Of a stretch of DNA of 64,000 bases, positions 25,501-36,360 are shown piece by piece; position 1 is the stretch's first letter, and every line of letters starts with the position of its first letter. Origin of the DNA: Arcuatula senhousia (Eukaryota > Mollusca > Bivalvia > Mytilida > Mytilidae); assembly GCA_963971305.1 (NCBI GenBank), contig OZ020305.1, positions 9,705,001 to 9,769,000 on the forward strand. The letters run 5' to 3'. Both the position numbers and the translations under genes were made by a program. The notes below the pieces were generated by a model that was given only the letters and a program-made list of their open reading frames with translations, was not told the origin of the DNA and did no database searches.

Positions 25501-28500
25501 TTCCTATTCAAAATCGAAAAGGAAAATGAAAAACGAAAAGGAAAATGGGTCATTTTCCTATTCAAAATCGAAAAAAAAAAATCGAAAATAAAAATGTTTG
25601 AAAAAAAAATTTGAAAAGGAAAATGTATAACGAAAAGGAAAATGGACCATTTTCCTATATTTTCCTATTCAAAATCCAAAAGGACAATGAAAAACGAAAA
25701 GGAAAATGAGTCATTTTCCTATTCAAAATCGAAAAGGAAAATGAAAAACAAAAAGGAAAATGGGTATTCAAAATCGAAAAAAAAATCGAAAAAAAAAAAT
25801 TTGAAAAAAAAAATTTGAAAAGGAAAATGAATAACAAAAAGGAAAATGGGCCATTTTCCTATTCAAAATCGAAAACAAAAATGAAAAACGAAAGGGAAAA
25901 TAAAAAACGAAAAGGAAATGAGTCAGTTTCCTATTCAAAATCGAAAAGGAAAATAAAAAACGAAAAGGAAAATGGGTCATTTTCCTATTAAAAATCTAAA
26001 AAAAAAAATCGAAAAAAAAAATATTGAAAAAAATATTTGAAAAGGAAAATGAATAACGAAAAGGAAAATGGGCCATTTTCCTATTCAAAATCGAAAAAGA
26101 AAATGAAAAACGAAAAGGAAAATGAATAACGAAAAGGAAAATGAGTCATTTTCCTATTCAAAATCGAAAAGGAAAATGAATAACGAAAAGGAAAAAAAGT
26201 CCTTTTCCTATTCAAAATCGAAATGGAAAATGAAAAACGAAAAGGAAAATGGGTCATTTTCCTATTCAAAATCGAAAAAAAAAATCGAAAAAAAAAATTT
26301 TGAAAAAAAAAAATTGAAAAGGAAAATGAATAACGAAAAGGAAAATGAGCCATTTTCCTATTCAAAATCGAAAAGGAAAATGAAAAACGAAAAGGAAAAT
26401 GAATAACGAAAAGGAAAATGAGTCATTTTCCTATTCAAAATCGAAAAGGAAAATGAAAAACGAAAAGGAAAATGGGTCATTTTCCTATTCAAAGTCTAAA
26501 AAAAAAAATCGAAAAAAAAAAAATTTGAAAAAAAAATTTGAAAAGGAAAATGAATAACGAAAAGGAAAATGGGCCATTTTCCTATTCAAAATCGAAAAGG
26601 AAAATGAAAAACGAAAAGGAAAATGAATAACGAAAAGGAAAATGAGTCATTTTCCTATTCAAAATCGAAAAGGAAAATGAAAAACGAAAAGGAAAATTGG
26701 TCGTTTTCCTATTCAAAATCTAAAAAAACAAAAATCGAAAAAAAAAAAATTGAAAAGGAAAATGAATAACGAACAGGAAAATGGGCCATTTTCCTATTCA
26801 AAATCGAAAAGGAAAATGAAAAACGAAAAGGAAAAATGAATAACGAAAAGGAAAATGAGTCATTTTCCTTTTCAAAATCGAAAAGGAAAATGAAAAACGA
26901 AAAGGAAAATGGGTCATTTTCCTATTCAAAATCGAAAAAAAAAAAAATCGAAAATAAAAATGTTTGAAAAAAAAATTTGAAAAGGAAAATGAATAACGAA
27001 AAGGAAAATGGACCATTTTCCTATATTTTTCTATTCAAAATCCAAAAGGACAATGAAAAACGAAAAGGAAAATGAATAACGAAAAGTAAAATGAGTCATT
27101 TTCCTATTCAAAATCGAAAAGGAAAATGAAAAACAAAAAGGAAAATGGGTCATTTTCCTATTCAAAATCGATAAAAAAAAATGAAAAAAAAATTTGAAAA
27201 GGAAAATGAATAACGAAAAGGAAAATGGGCCATTTTCCTATTCAAAATCGAAAAGGAAAATGAAAAACGAAAAGGAAAATGAATTACGAAAAGGAAAATG
27301 AGTCATTTTCCTATTCAAAATCGAAAAGGAAAATGAAAAACGAAAAGGAAAATGAGTCATTTTCCTATTCAAAATCTAAAAAAAAAAAATCGAAAAAAAA
27401 ACTTTTGAAAAAAAAATTTGAAAAGGAAAATGAATAACAAAAAGGAAAATGGGCCATTTTCCTATTCAAAATCGAAAAGAAAAATGAAAAACGAAAGGGA
27501 AAATAAAAAACGAAAAGGAAATGAGTCATTTTCCTATTCAAAATCGAAAAGGAAAATAAAAAACGTAAAGGAAAATGGGTCATTTTCCTATTCAAAATCT
27601 AAAAAAAAAATCGAGAAAAAAAATTGAAAAAAAAATTTGAAAAGGAAAATGAATAACGAAAAGGAAAATGGGCCATTTTCCTATTCAAAATCGAAAAGGA
27701 AAATGAAAAACGAAAAGGAAAATGAATAACGAAAAGGAAAATGAGTCATTTTCCTATTCAAAATCGAAAAGGAAAATGAAAAACGAAAAGGAAAATGGGT
27801 CGTTTTCCTATTCAAAATCTAAAAAAACAAAAATCGAAAAAAAAAATCTGAATAGGAAAATGAATAACGAAAAGGAAAATGGGCCATTTTCCTATTCAAA
27901 ATCGAAAAGGAAAATGAAAAACGAAAAGGAATATGAATAACGAAAAGGAAAATGAGTCATTTTCCTATTCAAAATCGAAAAGGAAAATGAAAAACGAAAA
28001 GGAAAATGGGTCATTTTTCTATTCAAAATCAAAAAAAAAAAAAAAAAAAAAAAAAATTCAAAAAAAAAATTTGAAAAGGAAAATGAATAACGAAAAGGAA
28101 AATGGGCCATTTTCCTATTCAAAATCGAAAAGGAAAATGAAAAACGAAAAGGAAAATGAATAACGAAAAGGAAAATGAGTCATTTTCCTATTCAAAATCG
28201 AAAAGGAAAATGAAAAACGAAAAGGAAAATGGGTCATTTTCCTATTCAAAATCGAAAAAAAAAAATCGAAAAAAAAAATTTTGAAAAAAAAAATGTGAAA
28301 AGGAAAATGAATAACGAAAAGGAAAATGAGCCATTTTCCTATTCAAAATCGAAAAGGAAAATGAAAAACGAAAAGGAAAATGAATAACGAAAAGGAAAAT
28401 GAGTCATTTTCCTATTCAAAATCGAAAAGGAAAATGAAAAACGAAAAGGAAAATGGGTCATTTTCCTATTCAAAATCTAAAAAAAAAAATGGAAAAAAAA

Positions 28501-28545
28501 ATTTTGAAAAAACAAAATTGAAAAACGAAAAACGAAAAACGAAAA
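19515..28545 (-). repeat. A/T-rich satellite array, orientation 2 (~9 kb)
   Basis: About 40 blocks of roughly 150-240 bp, reverse complement of the family at 412-2490. Three sub-blocks usually follow in order, named by the centre of the hairpin-like core GGAAAATG-NNN-CATTTTCC: GGC, AGT, then GGT. The GGT block is followed by a poly-A segment (AAAAAATCGAAAAAAAA, TTTGAAAAAAAAATTTG). Larger duplications are visible: TCTCTACAAAAAAAGTCGAA recurs at 20854, 22957 and 25342, and TCCAAAAGGACAATG at about 21169, 23291, 24647, 25674 and 27040. ORFs of 60-102 codons in several frames are by-products. Confidence 0.92.
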
Positions 28546-29601
28546 GGAAAATCACTTGTGTTAGGTATATTCCTTTGTCATGCGACTGTGCTAAATCTGA
28601 TTTCAGATATGCTCCTTGTGATCATGTTGTTACCGGAGACCTTTCAATCGTCAATGACCCAGAGGTTATGAATTTCTTGAAAAAATGACCAAAGTTTAGA
28701 CCACCCACTAAAATTAATTGGAATTCCTGCCTAAACTGTATCAAAACTTCCCTTCTCTCTTATTGCAAATCTTGGATCAGGAGAGAAGGGACCGATTCGA
28801 AATCTCTAGACCGTTTTATTAATAAATTTATGACAATTCAACTCAGAATCAGCCAATTTCAAAATTCATTTGTAGATTTTAGGCCTAATACTTACCTTAA
28901 TCGAATAAAGTCAAAAATCCGTTTACTTGGTTTGCGATACGTGTTTGTTCCCGCCGATAAAGCAGCTAACAATGTCGTTGTGGTATGAAGAAAGTATTAC
29001 CTCGAGGTTTTAATGCACGAAATTAAAAATTCGAACACTTTCGTTCCCGTGCATTCGACAGAATCAGGTATCATAGGCGATCATATCATAGCGACCACAG
29101 CACTTCGAGTTGCCCCGACATACTTTAAGTTACCTACTATGTACTGGATACCAAAATTGCACAAAAATCCATATAAATCTCGTTTTATCTCTGCTTCAAG
29201 TAAGTGTTATTTAACCCATATTTCCAAAGTTCTATCTCTTACTTTAACTACTATGAAGGAATTTATTATTCAATACTGTGAAAGGGTATTCGAAAACAGT
29301 GGAATTAATTATTTTTGGAGCGTTAAAAATTCTCTTGATGTTTTGGACAAGCTTCGTGCATTTGAAAATACTTTCCATACCGTTGATAGTTACGATTTTT
29401 CTACTTTATATACTAACCTTCCGCATAATCTGATTAAAAAGAAATTTGAATATTTGGTTAAATGGTGTTTTGACAAATCTAAAAGTGATTATATCTGTTC
29501 TAGAGTTTCAAAATCATTTAGTAAATCATTTTTTAGTAACGAGACTCAAAAAGGTTACATTAACTGGACTGATGCAGAAACTATTACTGCTCTAAATTAT
29601 T
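28546..29601 (+). pseudogene. Penelope-like RT relic, copy 1 (3'-truncated)
   Basis: Translation in one main frame gives the N-terminal half of a Penelope-like reverse transcriptase. HVVTGDLSIVNDPEVMNFL is followed by a stop at 28686, then PKFRPPTKINW, then VPADKAANNVVVV, stop (28986), YYLEVL. Next come LPTMYWIPKLHKNPYKSRFI (near 29136) and SYDFSTLYTNLPHNLIKKKF (near 29388), the fingers and first palm motifs including the D of the catalytic DFSTLYT. The C-terminal half (GIPMGT and YIDD motifs, thumb) is missing: sequence departs after 29601. The satellite array runs into it without a clear boundary. Confidence 0.85.
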
Positions 29602-29835
29602 AGTGGCATCTTCAAATTTGATTCTGTTCGACTGTTAGGCAGAAAAATCTGTTCCTGTTTGTCAGAACGGCAGAAGGTTTTGAGATGACAGAAATTTAAC
29701 TATACGTGGTAATATCGTAAACAAAATATTTGTTTATTTCTCCTATCTTCGTACTAGTGGAAACAAAGAAACTGTGCATCCCGTAAAAGATTAATACATT
29801 TAACATTTTACCTTTTTATCCTGGAGATCATAAAG
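29602..29835. other. Junction segment with 28-bp TRIM match
   Basis: Positions 29602-29629 are identical to 37083-37110 inside the B-box coding region of the TRIM-NHL pseudogene. The rest of the spacer between the two Penelope copies is unrecognised. Confidence 0.55.
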
Positions 29836-31795
29836 AACTTTAAGAGATGCCTCTGGTCACGTTATTACTGATGACCTGAACATCGTGGAAAATGACTTAC
29901 TTCGCGATGTCCTGGCTAAATGACCAAAATATCGTGAGCCAAGACGCATCAACTAGAACCATGATTTTTTAAAAAGATATGGATTCAGTTGAAGACTATG
30001 CCAGAAAATGGGCCAAGAAAGAAAAGGAGAAAGAAAATGACGTTTTGTCGGAGTGGGTTAGAGCTGTGGGGTCATTGAGTTTGAAAAGAATCACTTATGA
30101 GCATAAAGCAACATCCATTTTTAACAACGCTAATGTTGCAGAAACACTTTCCACCATAAATGACAAATATGGTGTTGTACCTGCAGACAAAGCACTAAAT
30201 AACATAATTTGTGTGTGCAAGAAACACTATATTGACTGCTTGACAGCTATATTAGGGGTTGGTTGTATTAGCAATAGCACTACATACACAGCTACAACAC
30301 TGTCCAAGGAGGAAATTATTGACAATCACAAATCTGTCATTTCCTCCTTCGGACTCTCTGTTGGTGCTGACAATGATGACATTCCATCCCTGTATTGGGT
30401 TCCTTAATTACATAAAAATCCATACAAACAGCGCTTCGTTGCGGGGTCATCAAAATGTAGCACCAAACCTCTTTCAGTTCTGTTGACTTCAATACTAATG
30501 ACAATAAAATCCAGCCTCCAAAAATATGACGATATATACGATTCTAGTTATTCTAGAAATGGTGTCGATCAAATGTGGATCCTGAAGAATTCGATAGAAC
30601 TATTGAGTTTCTTAGCTTCGAAATCAGTTTCATCAAGCAACAGCATCAAAACTTTTGATTTCTCCACTCTTTACACTTTTATTCCGTATGAACAACTCAA
30701 ATCACGATTGGCACAGCTGTTTCGAAATGAATGGAAAACGCAGGTACAAATATCTGGTACAACATGTAGTCGATTACAGTAGGACTTACTTTGTCATCAA
30801 TGAGTCTAAGAAAAAGAACAAATATACCGACATGCTAAATTTTCTTACGGACAACATATTTGTTCAGTTTTGTGGACGTGTTTTTCAGCAAACAATAGGG
30901 ATTCCAATGGGCACTAAATGAGCACCTTTGCTTGCTGATAAATTTCTACATTCATATGAAGCAGACTTCTTACAATCTCTTCTAGACAAAAAAGATCGTA
31001 GACTAGCTCTCTCTTTTAAGGTTCCGTAATATTGATGATGTCCTTTCACTAAACAATTCTTGTTTTTGGTGACTTTCATATATCTCGTATATCCTCAGGA
31101 ACTTTAGATAAAAGACACAACGGATTCTAGGAAGTCTGCTTCAAATTTAAATCTACATCTCGAAATTGACTCTCAACGAAGATTTTCAACAAAGCTCTAT
31201 GTTAAACGTGATGACTTCAACTTTCCAATCGTCAACTTTCCCTTTTTGTGTAGCAACATTCCGTCCGCTCCTGCTTATGGAGTCTTCGTATCACAGTTTA
31301 TCCGTTACTCCATAGCTTGCGGGAATTGCATCGATTTCCTTGGCAGAGCGTCACGTTTGACATAGAAATTGCTGACACAGGGTTATGTTGCTCAACGGTT
31401 GCTGTCTACACTCAAGAAATTTTACGATAGACACCGTTCACTGGTAGACAATTATGGGATTTCTATCTCTCAAATTAGTGCAGATGTTGGTTTGTCGTAG
31501 AAATTTGTTTTGAATTCCTTTACCGGATTTGACAAACTGAATTTGAAATTAGCAACACGACGGGTGTGCTATAGCAGGCAGGAACCGCTGACTCTTCCGG
31601 AGCACCTGAGTTCACTCTTGTTACGATCTGAGTTCGTGTTGTTGATTTCCGTTCGGTTGATTTTGTGTTTTGTGTTTCTTTGTGCTGTTCGTTTTTGTGT
31701 TTACCGGCTTCGTCGTTGCCCATTTGGACTTTTGAGACTCGAATGCCCCATTGGTGCCTCTTTGCTTCTTTCACAAAACCACAATTAAAAATATT
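29836..31795 (+). pseudogene. Penelope-like RT relic, copy 2 (near full length)
   Basis: Longest Penelope-like copy. HVITDDLNIVENDLLRDVLA at the start; VPADKALNNIICVCKKHY at 30178; YWVP then a stop (30405) then LHKNPYKQRFVAGSSK. FDFSTLYTFIPYEQLKSRLA lies near 30656. After a frameshift, FQQTIGIPMGTK then stop, APLLADKFLHSYEADFLQSL (30886-30980). RNIDDVLSLNN near 31022 is the YIDD catalytic motif with Tyr replaced by Asn. The downstream KLYVKRDDFNFPIVNFPF and the 3' part to LLRLECPIGASLLL follow. At least three stops and two frameshifts make it dead. No GIY-YIG endonuclease domain was seen. Confidence 0.88.
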
Positions 31796-32561
31796 ACACA
31801 GTTTTTAAAACCCATTTCCATAGCTGGATTTTACCAGAAACCATTAATTCCTTTTATGGTTGAAAACTAGCACTCTATGTTTTGCACACTGGAGTGATAT
31901 ATATTTTCTGTTTTTCATTAGTATATAAATAAATTTTAGAAAATTATCTCGGAGAAAACCATGCAAAATCCTAAATTTTGTCAGGAAGCAACATTTTTAT
32001 AGTGTGTTACTTTAAGCCTCTAATGGAAGACTTCATTTGGCAATTTTTTTTTCTGAAAAAATTCAAAATGGCCGACCTACGGGCCTAACCAGTATAACTG
32101 CATTTCTTGGCCAAATTAATTTATTGAAAACAAATCTTCAACCATTCCAAGGTTTATTTTGTCGTTAATGTCTTCTGATCATCAAAAATTAAACATGAAA
32201 TCGTGTAACGGTCATACCTTGGCTTTTAATTGCAAAAGAAATTTTGGAAATCAAAATTTTTATTACGCAGCACCCTAGGGGGTAAAAATAGCAATTTGCC
32301 AAATTGTTCAAAATTACCAAAATGCTTGGGTTTTAAATTTTAATTTTGTCAAAGGCAGACCTCTTAAATGAAATTCTCTCTAATATTCAAAAATGTAATG
32401 CTTTCATAGTAAACATGTTAAACCTGAAACCATGGATCATGTATTATAACTTCTGTACAAGTCTTTGAAGTGGGTTGGTTTCGATTTTGGTAGAAAAATT
32501 CAAATATTTTGATAACTTTTGACAAAACATGAAAGTGTTTAATTTTAAACAAAATGCATTT
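31796..32561. other. No recognisable feature
   Basis: AT-rich, no ORF. GCCGACCTACGGGCCTAACC at 32073 is the only GC-rich stretch. Confidence 0.4.
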
Positions 32562-32775
32562 TTAACAAGTGGCATGATAGTTTGTTAGAATAAGAATAGC
32601 TCTACATGTCTTGACTTTGCACAAAATGCAGCGAACGGAAAAGGCCCAAGACAAAATTGACAACAAGCAAATTTGTAAACATCATTTTTATGAAGAACAA
32701 AGAGGGTTCTTTTAGATATATAATCAAGACATGTAGAGCTATTCTTATTCTAACAAACTATTATATCACTTGTTA
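32562..32775. mobile_element. Inverted-repeat MITE-like element
   Basis: Arms of about 50 bp: AACAAGTGGCATGATAGTTT plus GTTAGAATAAGAATAGCTCT and ACATGTCTTGA on the left. The reverse complement lies at 32723-32775 with a few mismatches (GGCATG versus ATATAA). About 110 bp separate the arms. No coding capacity; small TIR element or foldback. Confidence 0.6.
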
Positions 32776-33067
32776 AAATTTTCACAAAAAATTTGCGCCG
32801 ATATTATATATATATCAATAAATCTATTTGTAAATATTAAATGTAATATTTTTTTTTTTGGTTTATAGAAGCCATAAACTAAATCAAAATACTTTGTATT
32901 AAGTTTGCTTTTATCGAATAAGATGAAATGCACAAAATCAATTAAACACCAAAACATGGAACAACATGAAAATAAGATTGTTTTCAAATGAAATAAAGAT
33001 TTGATTAACATTAGTAAAAAGTATTTCCTAATTTAATTCTAGGTCCAAAAAACGTAATGATCTGTAA

Positions 33068-33172
33068 TAGTTATACCATGAAATAAGGTGTTTCTGGATA
33101 AGAAACCCCGAGGACCGGAGTTCCGAGTGGGTTTCTTATCCAGAAACACCGTATACCGAATAGTATAACTAA
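33068..33172. mobile_element. Hairpin MITE, TAGTTATACC termini
   Basis: Near-perfect inverted repeat. TAGTTATACCATGAAATAAG, GTGTTTCTGGATAAGAAACC on the left pair with GGGTTTCTTATCCAGAAACA, CCGTATACCGAATAGTATAA on the right. The apex CGAGGACCGGAGTTCCGAG is itself a smaller palindrome. It is the same construction as 63668-63836. Confidence 0.7.
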
Positions 33173-33600
33173 TTTATACCCCAGTAAACTTAGAACAAAA
33201 CTTTTGAAAGAAGCAATAAAATGTGGCTTTAATTATAAAACTGAGTCTGTAAACATATTTCTATTTTTTTTCTTCCCCACACAGGGGCCTCTTTAATTCA
33301 AGATATTAAGCAACTGATATATGATTTTAGGATTAAAACAGATTAGTAAACTTGTTAAACAGATAAATTACTTTACAAATGTATCATGCTAATTGAAACA
33401 GTGAACACCTCTAAACTAAATATCTTTAAAATTCATTCAGTTTTTATTTGACCATCAGGGAAGACGGTGTGCTTTGACTGCTGTCCCTTTGAATAATCAT
33501 TAATTTCTGAGAGCAGGTAATTATAGTTGAGGAAATTGCGTATTTGAAGAAAATTTATTTCATTTTAATTTGATATTTTCTATTTTGATATGCAGTACGA
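33173..33600. other. No recognisable feature
   Basis: AT-rich without ORF or recognised repeat. Confidence 0.4.
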
Positions 33601-33960
33601 TGTCCCTTAGCGTGGGGTTCGATTAAGTCTTTTTCTCATCTACTTCCTGTTTGCCGACTTGCTTATTTTTTTGCATAAATGGTCAATTATGGACAATTTT
33701 CTTAACAGATTTCTCAGCAACCTCTTATTTCATCCTTTTGATATTTGGTAATCAACATAGGTCCCATGCCATTGAATTAATTTCAGGTCTATTGTCTACT
33801 TACTTCCTGTTTAACGAAATCTAGCCAATTGTATCTTTGACCCATGATGCCCCATCTTCGAAAGTTATTGGGGCATATAGTCGTCGGATACGTTTGTTCG
33901 TCCGTTTGTTAGTCTGTCCGTCCGTCCGTTTGTTAGTCCGTCTCTTATGATGCCAAATAT
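33601..33960 (-). mobile_element. Pearl-like fragments with terminal hairpin
   Basis: 33625-33830 carries two diverged cores marked by TACTTCCTGTTT (also in the 17705-18520 family). At 33848-33876 a hairpin TGCCCCA...TGGGGCA is followed by GTCCGTCCGTCCG microsatellite (33898-33945). Probably two abutting partial elements. Confidence 0.45.
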
Positions 33961-34984
33961 GGGCATTATTTCTATTGGACATATATATTCTTGCTTTGTT
34001 TTGTTTATTTATTTTCGCTTTTTTAATGTTTTGTTTTATTTTGTCTGTGTTTTTTGTTTTGCTACTTTTCAATTAGAATGATTTTAAACCTTATAAAGTG
34101 AACTGTTTTCATTTCCTTCTCAGATACCCTGGGCTGGCTATTACAGAAGTTTCTTTGCGTGAGAAGCTCTTTTGTTCTATGAAAATGAGGTGTATTCACA
34201 AGCGCAAAAGCAGGGGTATCCGGAAACCCCTGTTTTGCCATTGTGAGTTAAGCCTATTGTTCTTAGAACCAAAAGGTAATTCATACAAAGAAACTTTCTG
34301 AAAATGAAAGTTCGACTTTAAACAATAGAACTGGGGTGTAAAAATCATGAAAGTCTGAATAGAATTCATATAAATGAATTTTATACCGAACACATAAGAA
34401 CAAATTGACCAATGAAATGCAAAAATCACCGTACACGAATTCATACTTTAGTTTGACTTGCTGACTGATGTTTGGTTGTTTTGTTTGTTATTCTGTTAAC
34501 TGATTTATAATGTTATACTCCTTTGCGCTAATTGATTTCACCTTTGTTATTTCTGGACTTTCAAATAATTAATTTCCGTCTCATTATTATTTTTTTAAAT
34601 GATTAAACCATTAACCATTATGACTAAGCAACACACCATTTTGCCTTAGCTACAAAGGAAAATGATTTAACCTTAAACAAAACGTTCATTAAACATCACA
34701 CGGTAACAAATAAATAAATGATAATGATACAGTATTTGCTTTCAATTCCCCTGGTTTCGGTTTCGATTTCGGTTTCGGATTCTGCTTCAGCTTATAGTGA
34801 AAATGTTTAAAAGAAATGTCAATATCAAAAATGAAAAAAAAAACCTAAGAAAATGGAAGACCACAAAATTTTCGACCTGGTACAGTTTAAGTTAAACTAG
34901 ATTTGATGGACCCAAACACCCCTAAATCTATAAACATTCTCAAGGAAGGAGGCAAAAGCAAATTCATGGCATTTTAAAACTATA
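33961..34984. other. No gene; short TTTCGG hexamer run
   Basis: Contains a degenerate hexanucleotide run GGTTTCGGTTTCGATTTCGG (34755-34790). ORFs of 67 and 82 codons on opposite strands overlap and have no domain. Confidence 0.4.
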
Positions 34985-35875
34985 ATTATAGGTAACAAGA
35001 GGCTCCCAGGAGCCTGAATCGCTCACCTGGTCTTGATGTCAACCCTATAAAGAACTTTGTAGAGCTAAATAAGCTGAACATTTAAGCAAGCAACAGCTTT
35101 TCTCTTTCAGCAATAGTTTATATTCTGTAGGCCAAAATGTGCAAAATGTTATTTATATTAAGGGCCATCTGAACACTTTTACTCTATAGAGACTTTTGTT
35201 AAGAGCTTAATGAACTGAACATTTAAGCAAGCAACCACTTTTCTTTATCTGCTATAGTTTTCATTCTATAGGCCAAAAACACTATTTTTCGCCTTTAAGG
35301 GGCTGTAACCCCTATAAGGGGTCATCTGACAACTTTGACCCTATGGAGACTTTTGTAGAGCTAAATGAGCTGAACATTTAAGCAAGCAACAGCTTTTCTC
35401 TATCTGCAATAGTTTTCATTCTATAAGCCAAAATCATGAAAAACCGCTATTTTTCACCTTTAAAGGGCTGTAACCCCTGTAAGGGATCATCTGACAACTT
35501 CGACCAAATGGAGACTTCCGTAGAACTTTTAATCCTGAAGCAGTAGGGTGGCATCAGATTTCATCTATCTCTTATACTTTTTGATTTACAAGCCAAAAAC
35601 AGTAGTCTGACCCCCCTGGTCTATTTTTAGTAACGGTGGCCATGTTTTTTGGCGGATCAAAAATCGAAACACAAGTTTGGTGCAGGACACCCTAAGGATC
35701 ATTCATACCAAGTTTCATTAAATTCTGTTCAGTAGTTTCAGAGGAGAAGATTTTTGAAAATTGTTAACAGACGACGACAGACGACAGACGACAGACGACG
35801 ACAGACGACAGACGACGACGGACGCCAAGTGATGGCAATAGCTCACATGGACCTTCGGTCCAGGTGAGCTTAAAA
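34985..35875 (+). mobile_element. Pearl-like element, GCTCACCTGG family, complete
   Basis: The left end AAGAGGCTCCCAGGAGCCTG, AATCGCTCACCTGG includes the palindrome GGCTCCCAGGAGCC. Three ~160-bp cores follow (CATCTGACAACTTYGACC; 35164 diverged, 35320, 35486), then a long GACGACAGAC microsatellite (35768-35822). The right end is a hairpin (35838-35870) with arms AGCTCACATGGAC and GTCCAGGTGAGCT. This is the best-preserved pearl-like copy of the window and defines both ends of the family also at 14150-15770 and 17525. Confidence 0.75.
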
Positions 35876-36360
35876 CCGTAAAAATTGTGTTTTTAGAGCT
35901 TTATCTTCTTAACTTTTCTCCAATTCCAAATACAGATTTCATTTTATGCAGCTAAAACAATAATCATCATTTTACCTCCAAAGAGCATATTAACGCAACA
36001 ACTCAGTGGCAAATTATGGAGACTTGTGAAATAAAAATGAAATGAAAGTTGTAGCGAGCAACAGTCTTTCTCTATCTGCATTTGCTTCAAGAAAAGGAAC
36101 ATTTACAATTGGGAAAGAATTGTCATCACGTTTATCATATTCTTTGGTGTGTAATTTTCAATTGACAATGCTTAAATGGACATCTATCCCTGGTCGAGTT
36201 AGATAACAACCATGCCATTTTTTCCTTGGACATTTTTTTCATGAAGACGACACACAACTTATCAGTCGATTTCATAAAAAAATAATGGAGTACATGTATA
36301 CGAGTCATTTTCATTTTAAAAATATCATAGCCTTTCGGGCATGGTTTAATCTAAATGACA
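35876..36360. other. No recognisable feature
   Basis: Non-coding, AT-rich. A partial core of the preceding element (TCTTTCTCTATCTGCATTTG, 36068) may be present. Confidence 0.4.

Noticed and set aside
19553..28688. Dozens of ORFs encoding ENGPFSYSKSKRKMKNEKENE-like peptides on both strands
   Set aside because: Satellite artefacts open in several frames at once; the last one runs into Penelope sequence by chance.
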